DNA from: JBBDIM01 sp040880405
Lineage (GTDB): Bacteria > Planctomycetota > Planctomycetia > Pirellulales > Pirellulaceae
Assembly (NCBI GenBank): GCA_040880405.1
Contig: JBBDIM010000135.1
Span: 1 to 19,831 of the forward strand
Direction of reading: 5' to 3'
DNA: 19,831 nucleotides
Shown in pieces: positions 14,846 to 19,831 of this stretch; the stretch's first letter is position 1; each line of letters begins with the position of its first letter. The notes beneath the pieces are model-generated. The model did not search any database and was not told where the DNA came from. It saw only the letters and a list, made by a program, of their open reading frames with translations. The translations under genes were made by a program, and so were the position numbers.

Positions 14846-14961
14846 GGGTGCAATCCGCATGATGCGCCCGGTTCAAAGACGCCACGGATCTGTGCTCTAG
14901 CCCGGATTATTCACGGTGACCCCGCATCGACGAAGCCAAACGCATGACGCGGATCGCACCC
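14846..14961. repeat. Imperfect 21-bp inverted repeat pair in the methyltransferase/ZIP spacer
   Basis: The arms 14846-14866 and 14941-14961 match as inverted repeats at 18 of 21 positions, with 74 nt between them. The left arm also contributes to its own local hairpin (CCGGGTGCA at 14844-14852 with TGCGCCCGG at 14863-14871, one G-U pair), which may end the methyltransferase message although no T-run follows. The pair could be a large RNA stem, a REP-like remnant, or paired operators upstream of the ZIP transporter gene. Confidence 0.5.
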
Positions 14962-15091
14962 GTTAACCCCTTTTTCGCACTACCCACTTGCGTGGACCGG
15001 AGGACCGGCCTAACGTGAAATGTTTGCCCCAGCTCTGCTGTCACTGCCAGGGTGGTTGCGAAGGGGAAGGGACGCACGCCCGGAGATCCGT

Positions 15092-16069
15092 ATGCCGCTG
15101 TTACTGCTGATCACCATCTACTGCGGACTCATCGTCGCCGCGTCCCTGTTGGGGGGCTGGCTGCCGTCGATCATGCGGCTCTCGCATACGCGGATGCAGT
15201 TGATGATGAGCGGCGTGGGTGGCCTGATGCTGGGGGTGGGTGTGCTGCACATGCTGCCCCATGGGCTGCCACAGGTTGGTTCGCTCGATTGGGCGGTCGG
15301 GGCCCTGCTGGCCGGGATCATGACCATGTTCTTCCTGATGCGCGTCTTCCATGCCCACGAGCATGTCCCGGTCGCGGAGGAATATCCGGTGGTCGCCGTC
15401 GAGGATCACCAAGCGGGCGGCCATCAGCACTGCGACCATGAAGAGCCGCACGTGTACCCACCCCAAGCCGCGCACGCGCACAATCATGGGCACCACCACG
15501 ACCATCATCACGAGCCGCCCGGCAACCGGTCGACCATGCGGTGGTTGGGAATCTTTTTGGGGCTCTCACTGCACACGCTGATCGACGGCATCGCCTTAGG
15601 TGCTGCCGTGGCGGCGGCCAGTTCGCACCTGGGAGAAGGTTTTCACCTGGTGGGCCTGGGAGTGTTTTTGGGGATCGTGTTGCACAAACCGCTCGACGCC
15701 CTATCCATCACCTTCGTCATGAAGTCGAGCAACTGGCCATCCTCGGCCATCAACGTGGTGAACCTTGGTTATTCGTTGATGTGCCCCCTGGGGGTCATCC
15801 TGTTCTATGCCAGCATCATGGGCCTGGGGGAGACGCGGCCGATGGCGATCGGCATCGCTCTCTGCTTCGCGGCCGGAGTGTTCATCTGCATCGCGCTGGC
15901 GGACATCCTACCGGAAATCCAATTCCACTCGCACGACAAGGTGAAGCTCTCAATCGCCCTGTTGGTCGGCATCGCCCTGGCCGTGGCGATCGGCTTCCTG
16001 GAACCGCCGCACGATCACGACCATCCCCAGGATCAACAGGTCTCCGCCCCTTGGCTGCATGGGCATTAG
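15092..16069 (+). CDS. ZIP family metal (zinc/iron-type) transporter with His-rich loop
   Basis: A 325-residue membrane protein with about eight transmembrane segments. The metal path is seen in HTLIDGIALGAA (161-172) and LGIVLHKPLDALS (193-205), the signature helices 4 and 5 of ZIP carriers. Between helices 3 and 4 (about residues 87-140) lies a cytosolic-type loop very rich in His (HNHGHHHDHHH at 130-140), and the C-terminus also carries HDHDH, both likely metal-binding sensors. It should move divalent metal, most likely zinc, into the cytoplasm. The frame is open to 15020, but the ATG at 15092 has GGAG 7 nt before it and starts the first membrane helix directly. The stop codon overlaps that of the convergent CorA-like gene by 4 nt. 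Confidence 0.93.
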   Translation: MPLLLLITIYCGLIVAASLLGGWLPSIMRLSHTRMQLMMSGVGGLMLGVGVLHMLPHGLPQVGSLDWAVGALLAGIMTMFFLMRVFHAHEHVPVAEEYPVVAVEDHQAGGHQHCDHEEPHVYPPQAAHAHNHGHHHDHHHEPPGNRSTMRWLGIFLGLSLHTLIDGIALGAAVAAASSHLGEGFHLVGLGVFLGIVLHKPLDALSITFVMKSSNWPSSAINVVNLGYSLMCPLGVILFYASIMGLGETRPMAIGIALCFAAGVFICIALADILPEIQFHSHDKVKLSIALLVGIALAVAIGFLEPPHDHDHPQDQQVSAPWLHGH

Positions 16070-16860
16070 CGCATCGGCTCGTGAGGCGGCATTTGATCCG
16101 CTTCGCGGCGGAGTGGTTTTTTCGGCTGGATCGGGACATTGATCACCGCGTTGAGGACCAACCCCAGCAGCAGGCCGACCAGCAGCATCAGGACAAATGG
16201 CCAGGGGGCGTATCGCGTTTCCCAGCCGTGGCTTAGTTGCATGCCGAAGACCGAGGCCAAGGTGGCGATCGGGAAGAAGGTCGCGGCCAGAATGTTCAGC
16301 CGATGGGCCGAGACGGCCATCTTGTGGCCGCTGGCCGCCTGCTGTTCCGCTCGCCGCGCGATCAGGAAGTCGAGCTCGCTGTGGGCTTCGCTGTTGAGTA
16401 GTTCGGCCGTGCGTTCCAGTTCGTAGACGCGATCGCGGAGATTGATCAGTTGGCGGTCATTGCCGATCACCTCGCGAACCTTTTGCAGCACTTGATGCAG
16501 GTTCCGCGTGCTGCGGAGCAGCGGGTGGAGTTGGCTGATGACCAGGAAGTAATCTTCGCTCGTCACGGCCGCTTCCTCTTGTCGTTCCAGCCGGGTGAGG
16601 GCGTCGCCGTACTGTTCCAAATGCTTGGTCAACGCGGCGGGACCGCCCCCCAAGTCGTTGGAATGCCAGGTCCCGTCCGGCTCGCGCCAAAAGAAGCGGC
16701 CACCGCGCGGCCCTTGCCCCGGCTTGGGTGGCAAGTGGGCAACCACCAGCAGATGCCCCTCCGACTCCATGACGCGTTGCTTGCCGGGTCCATCCCCCAG
16801 CCGCAGATGAAAAATCTCCGGGACTTTCCAAGACGGGGGCAAAATCGATTTCGGAGCCAT
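16066..16860 (-). CDS. Short CorA-like divalent-cation transporter with GMQ instead of GMN
   Basis: A 264-residue protein. The N-terminal 185 residues are soluble and include a long charged helical section (about 100-185, LRSTRNLHQVLQKVREVIG...) like the CorA stalk. Two C-terminal membrane helices follow, at about 188-207 (LNILAATFFPIATLASVFGM) and 220-241. Order and spacing are those of CorA/ZntB pentameric channels. The invariant Gly-Met-Asn that forms the selectivity filter is here Gly-Met-Gln (206-208). The protein is also shorter than typical CorA (about 316 residues) in its N-terminal domain. Ion selectivity may differ or be lost. The gene faces the ZIP gene tail to tail, with overlapping stops. 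The ATG at 16860 has no clear ribosome site. Confidence 0.8.
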   Translation of the reverse strand: MAPKSILPPSWKVPEIFHLRLGDGPGKQRVMESEGHLLVVAHLPPKPGQGPRGGRFFWREPDGTWHSNDLGGGPAALTKHLEQYGDALTRLERQEEAAVTSEDYFLVISQLHPLLRSTRNLHQVLQKVREVIGNDRQLINLRDRVYELERTAELLNSEAHSELDFLIARRAEQQAASGHKMAVSAHRLNILAATFFPIATLASVFGMQLSHGWETRYAPWPFVLMLLVGLLLGLVLNAVINVPIQPKKPLRREADQMPPHEPMR

Positions 16861-17052
16861 GAGGCAAGCCCTGTGAGTAGTAACGTGGCGTGGGAAAACT
16901 GCTAGATAACGTACTTGCCCGGCGGCGGAAAAACCAGCGGAAATCTTGCAACCGCCAGCCAGTTAGGTAAGGTTTAACAGGGACGCAACATTATTCCCGC
17001 GTAGGCAGCCCAGTCTTTCGGTTCCTTTGATATCACGTGAAAGTAACTTGCG

Positions 17053-18441
17053 ATGCGAATGTTTCTTGGTTTGGCGATGATCGTGCTCGTATGCGGCGTG
17101 GCCCAGGGCGCTGAAGTTCGACCGCCCAATGTGGTGCTCATTGTTTCCGACGATCAAGGCTACAACGACCTGGGTGTGGCTGGTTCCGATGAGGTGATTA
17201 CGCCCCATCTCGATCGTCTGGCGGAACAAGGGACCCGGCTGACCAGCTTTTATGTCGCCTGGCCCGCCTGCACTCCTTCCCGGGCCTCACTGCTCACCGG
17301 GCGGTATCCCCAGCGGAACGGCACCTACGACATGATCCGCAACGACCGTGTCAACGACGGCCACCAATACACGCCGGAAGAGTACGAGTTCTCTCCAGAG
17401 CGAATTTTGGGGACCGATACGCGCGAGATTTTCATTTCAGAGCTCCTCAGCGGTGCCGGTTACCGCTGCGGCGTGTTCGGCAAATGGGACGGTGGCCAAC
17501 TGCGGCGATTCCTGCCTTTGCAGCGTGGTTTTCACGACTTCTACGGGTTCTGCAACACCGGCATCGACTACTTCACCCACGAGCGATACGGCGTCCCCTC
17601 GATGCAGTCGGGCAACGAGCTGACCACCGAGGACAAAGGAACCTATGCGACCACCCTGTTCGAAGAGCACGCCGCCGAGTTCATCGAGACGCACCACGAA
17701 AAGCCGTTCTTCCTGTACGTCCCGTTCAACGCTCCGCACGGGTCCTCCAGCCTCGACCCAAAAATCCGCGGCACGGTTCAGGCGACGCCTGAATATCTAG
17801 CGATGTATCCCGCAGGGGACAATCGCCGAGCCGAACGGCGGCGCGGCTACATGGCTTCCATCACCCACATGGACGACTCTATCGGCAAGCTGATGGAGTT
17901 GCTCGACAAATATGAGATCGCGGACAACACCTTGGTGATTTTCCATTCCGACAACGGCGGGGGCGGGCTCGCCGACAACTCACCGCTGCGGGGTACCAAG
18001 GCCATGATGTTCGAAGGTGGGAATCGCGTCCCGGCGATCATCCGCTGGCCAGGCAAGGTCCCGGCCGGAAACGTGAGTGACGCCTTTGTTACCGCACTGG
18101 AAATCTTCCCCACCCTCTGCGCCGCGACCGGAGTTTCTCCACCGGAAAAGGTTGAACTAGATGGGTTCAACATGCTGGCGGTACTCCGCGGTGAGATTGA
18201 GTCCCCCCGCCGCGAAATGTTCTGGCAGCGCCGCAACGACCGCGCCGCCCGCGTCGGCGACTGGAAATGGGTCGAAAGCGCCAAAGGGGGCGGGCTATTC
18301 AACCTGAAGGAGGATATCTCCGAAGCGAATGATCTCTCAGAGAAACACCCGGAGAAGCTGAAAGAACTGAAGGGCCGCTTCGCCGCATGGGAGCGAACGA
18401 TGGAGCAAGCGGAACCGAGGGGACCTTTCCGGGACTATTGA
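17053..18441 (+). CDS. Secreted type-I sulfatase (arylsulfatase family)
   Basis: A 462-residue enzyme with a signal peptide (MRMFLGLAMIVLVCGVAQGA). The active site has Asp33-Asp34 (VSDDQG), the formylglycine motif CTPSR at 73-77 inside ACTPSRASLLTGR, His229 (NAPHGSS), Asp300-Asn301 (HSDNGG) and Lys316. The usual GKWHLG box reads GKWDGG (143-148): Lys144 is kept but the His is Asp, as in one planctomycete-rich subgroup. The protein should hydrolyse sulfate esters, probably on sulfated polysaccharides, in the periplasm or outside the cell, after Cys73 is converted to formylglycine. Substrate is not deducible. The start has no good Shine-Dalgarno. The gene is divergent from the CorA-like gene (192-nt gap) and its stop is 2 nt from the REP/RAYT unit. 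Confidence 0.93.
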   Translation: MRMFLGLAMIVLVCGVAQGAEVRPPNVVLIVSDDQGYNDLGVAGSDEVITPHLDRLAEQGTRLTSFYVAWPACTPSRASLLTGRYPQRNGTYDMIRNDRVNDGHQYTPEEYEFSPERILGTDTREIFISELLSGAGYRCGVFGKWDGGQLRRFLPLQRGFHDFYGFCNTGIDYFTHERYGVPSMQSGNELTTEDKGTYATTLFEEHAAEFIETHHEKPFFLYVPFNAPHGSSSLDPKIRGTVQATPEYLAMYPAGDNRRAERRRGYMASITHMDDSIGKLMELLDKYEIADNTLVIFHSDNGGGGLADNSPLRGTKAMMFEGGNRVPAIIRWPGKVPAGNVSDAFVTALEIFPTLCAATGVSPPEKVELDGFNMLAVLRGEIESPRREMFWQRRNDRAARVGDWKWVESAKGGGLFNLKEDISEANDLSEKHPEKLKELKGRFAAWERTMEQAEPRGPFRDY

Positions 18442-18442
18442 G

Positions 18443-18477
18443 CGGGTGCCATGCCCACGCCCTCCAACGTGGGCATG
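18443..18477 (+). repeat. REP-like palindromic repeat, left copy
   Basis: The 35-bp sequence contains a hairpin with stem CATGCCCACG (18449-18458 region) pairing with CGTGGGCATG (18468-18477), and loop CCCTCCAA, preceded by GGGTGC. The reverse complement is found without a mismatch at 18939-18973. As it begins 2 nt after the sulfatase stop, the hairpin could also stabilise or terminate the sulfatase transcript. Confidence 0.85.
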
Positions 18478-18539
18478 CGAAGTGTGAGTTGGCCCACCAA
18501 CACGGAATGGTCCGCACGCGGGATGCTTCAATAAAACAC

Positions 18540-18851
18540 TTGCCCCTAACGCCGTCCTACCTCGAAAACCTAGAGGACATCCAACCCAACGGAAGTCGCA
18601 CCTACCGGATTTGGCAGCGCGGAGGAGGATACGACCGCAACCTGCGATCAGCGCGGGATATCCATGAAAAGATCCGTTATATCCACGAGAACCCGGTCCG
18701 CCGTGGATTGGTATCGCCCGCCAGCCATTGGAAATGGTCCAGTGCCCGTTCTTGGGAGACGGGCAGCGATGAACCATTATCGATCGACCGAGAAACCGTA
18801 CCTCCCTTGACACGATTGGATGATCGACTGGACTCAGAATTGTTGCGATGA
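18540..18851 (+). pseudogene. RAYT (REP-associated tyrosine transposase, Y1/IS200-like) C-terminal remnant
   Basis: About 100 codons remain. The clear part is RIWQRGGGYDRNL (from 18606), then SARDIHEKIRYIHENPVRRG and HWKWSSARSW, matching the C-terminal part of RAYT proteins (IHENPVRRGLV, WSSA). The family needs the N-terminal HUH metal site, and the catalytic Tyr lies just before or within the region kept here. The HUH part is absent: upstream of 18540 the frame runs into REP and sulfatase sequence. The stop at 18849-18851 looks like the native end. The whole gene is about 230 residues when intact, so more than half is deleted. It is flanked by the two REP copies. Confidence 0.8.
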
Positions 18852-18938
18852 GATAAAAAGAGGGTCTCTGCCAATGCCTTGGGGCCTTTCTGGTTTTTGT
18901 TCGTTTAGTATTGCCGGTGGAGGATTATCCCGCCCAAA

Positions 18939-18973
18939 CATGCCCACGTTGGAGGGCGTGGGCATGGCACCCG
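18939..18973 (-). repeat. REP-like palindromic repeat, right copy
   Basis: The exact reverse complement of the 35-bp repeat at 18443-18477, with the same 10-bp hairpin stem. It lies 87 nt after the RAYT remnant. The perfect identity of the two copies suggests that they were made or kept alike recently. Confidence 0.85.
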
Positions 18974-19074
18974 GACGCCGATATGCAGTTCAACGCGGGA
19001 TAGGAATTCAGGTTTTCGGGGGTATGATGGGTGGGTGAATCACGTTGTTCCCACCACCTGTGCTCCTCGACCTG

Positions 19075-19831
19075 ATGACTTCGCAACCCATGACCGCCAC
19101 CACCGACGCGACTGCCCAGACCTCCTCATTCGCTGCCGACCTACCATTTGACGAACTGGCTAAATCCCTTACCGGCGAGTTTCACAGTGGCGATCTGATG
19201 CGGCGGATCTACTCCACCGACGCCTCTTCCTACCAAGAGATGCCGCTGGCGGTCGCGATGCCCAAGGATGCCGCCGATATCCAGCGGCTGATCCACTTTG
19301 CGCGGAAGCATGGCGTGGGGCTGATTCCCCGCACCGCCGGCACTTCGCTCGCTGGCCAGGTGGTGGGAAGTGGGATTGTGGTCGATGTCTCCAAGCACTT
19401 TGGCCGGATCTTGGAGATCAACGCCGAGCAGCGGTGGGTCTCGGTCGAGCCGGGCGTGGTCCGCAATCGCTTGAACCAAGAGCTCAAACCGCACGGCCTG
19501 ATGTTCGGCCCGGAGACTTCTACGCAGAACCGGGCGATGATCGGCGGCATGGTCGGCAACAACTCGTGCGGCTCGAACAGTATCAAGTATGGGAGCGTCC
19601 GCGATCACCTGCTCGAGATCGAGGGCTTTTTATCGGATGGCACTTTGGTCAAGTTCGGCGATACGTCGCCGGAGCGGTTCGCGGCCAAGTGTGAAGGGCC
19701 GGAGGGCCTGGAGCGGGACATCTATCGCCACATCAAGCAGATGCTCAGCGATCCGGAGAACCGGGCCGAGATCACGCGGGAATTCCCCAAACCGTCGATC
19801 CCCCGCCGCAACACCGGCTACGCGCTCGACC
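19075..19831 (+). CDS. FAD-linked oxidase / D-lactate- or glycolate-dehydrogenase-like protein (partial, runs off the window)
   Basis: The first 252 residues of a protein whose end lies beyond 19831. Residues about 45-240 form the FAD-binding domain of the VAO/PCMH type: PRTAGTSLAGQVVGSGIVVD (85-104) is the pyrophosphate loop, followed by EPGVVRNRLNQELKPHG, GPETSTQNRAMIGGMVGNN and KYGSVRDHL. Such enzymes oxidise 2-hydroxy acids such as glycolate or D-lactate. The long form with an Fe-S C-terminal part is common in this phylum, but that part is not in the window. The start is uncertain: ATG at 19075 or 19090, and an in-frame GTG at 19060, none with a good ribosome site. The 19075 start leaves a Thr/Ala-rich N-terminal tail of about 20 residues. 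Confidence 0.88.
   Translation, partial: MTSQPMTATTDATAQTSSFAADLPFDELAKSLTGEFHSGDLMRRIYSTDASSYQEMPLAVAMPKDAADIQRLIHFARKHGVGLIPRTAGTSLAGQVVGSGIVVDVSKHFGRILEINAEQRWVSVEPGVVRNRLNQELKPHGLMFGPETSTQNRAMIGGMVGNNSCGSNSIKYGSVRDHLLEIEGFLSDGTLVKFGDTSPERFAAKCEGPEGLERDIYRHIKQMLSDPENRAEITREFPKPSIPRRNTGYALD

Larger units (their letters stand above)
18443..18973. mobile_element. REP-flanked RAYT relic (531 bp)
   Basis: The unit is bounded by perfect 35-bp inverted repeats, 18443-18477 and 18939-18973. Each repeat is itself a hairpin, and between them lies the C-terminal part of a REP-associated tyrosine transposase. A RAYT gene between two inverted REP sequences is the standard arrangement of these elements. 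Because the catalytic N-terminal part is missing, the unit cannot now move by its own enzyme. It begins 2 nt after the sulfatase stop codon. Confidence 0.82.

Noticed and set aside
15541..16236. 231-codon plus-strand open frame
   Set aside because: Out-of-frame shadow of the ZIP gene, rich in Arg/Gly/His, with no family resemblance.

Overview
The window looks like a chromosomal stretch from a planctomycete, probably of the Pirellulales/Blastopirellula/Rhodopirellula type. The evidence is combined: a prepilin-like DUF1559 protein with an H-x9-DG C-terminus followed by a small lipoprotein, a secreted sulfatase, two membrane-anchored squalene-cyclase-fold proteins, a HisA-like protein of the archaeal/C1-metabolism type, many genes with weak or no Shine-Dalgarno sequence, and several likely TTG starts. 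Genus is inferred from gene content only.

Layout. Positions 1-2050 look like the end of an integrated genomic island. They hold a ribbon-helix-helix protein and a tyrosine recombinase, both on the minus strand, directly next to the 3' end of a tRNA-Pro(CGG) gene (2051-2124, minus). Host-type genes follow: recJ (2357-4102, minus) and the ribosomal protein L33 gene rpmG (4276-4440, minus; not previously listed as a long reading frame because it encodes only 54 residues). A 0.6-kb divergent spacer (4441-5067) contains a striking G8-TT-G8 tract.

From 5068 to 9072 there are two tandem paralogues with an N-terminal membrane anchor and a C-terminal alpha/alpha-toroid domain (squalene-cyclase/prenyltransferase fold). 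They are separated by a clear intrinsic terminator. The second overlaps a HisA-like TIM-barrel gene by 17 nt, with TTG starts for both. From 9406 to 12778 lie a DUF1559 pseudopilin-like protein, a carboxypeptidase-regulatory-type lipoprotein and an exported protein that matches family-2 pectate lyases in its metal-site and catalytic residues.

Next come a DUF1643 protein (minus), a hotdog thioesterase with a methyltransferase coupled through TGATG overlap, and a metal-transport pair arranged tail to tail with overlapping stop codons (a ZIP transporter with a His-rich loop, and a short CorA-like protein with GMQ in place of GMN). A secreted type-I sulfatase follows. Two nucleotides after its stop codon begins a 531-bp unit bounded by perfect 35-bp inverted repeats, each itself a hairpin. 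The unit encloses the C-terminal remnant of a REP-associated tyrosine transposase (RAYT). The window ends inside an FAD-linked oxidase/dehydrogenase gene (from 19075).

Most genes are ordinary for the phylum. The parts most worth a second look are the paralogous anchored toroid proteins coupled to the HisA-like gene, the REP/RAYT relic, the tRNA-borne island end, and several proteins with altered signature residues (CorA GMQ, sulfatase GKWD, L33 with half its zinc cysteines).
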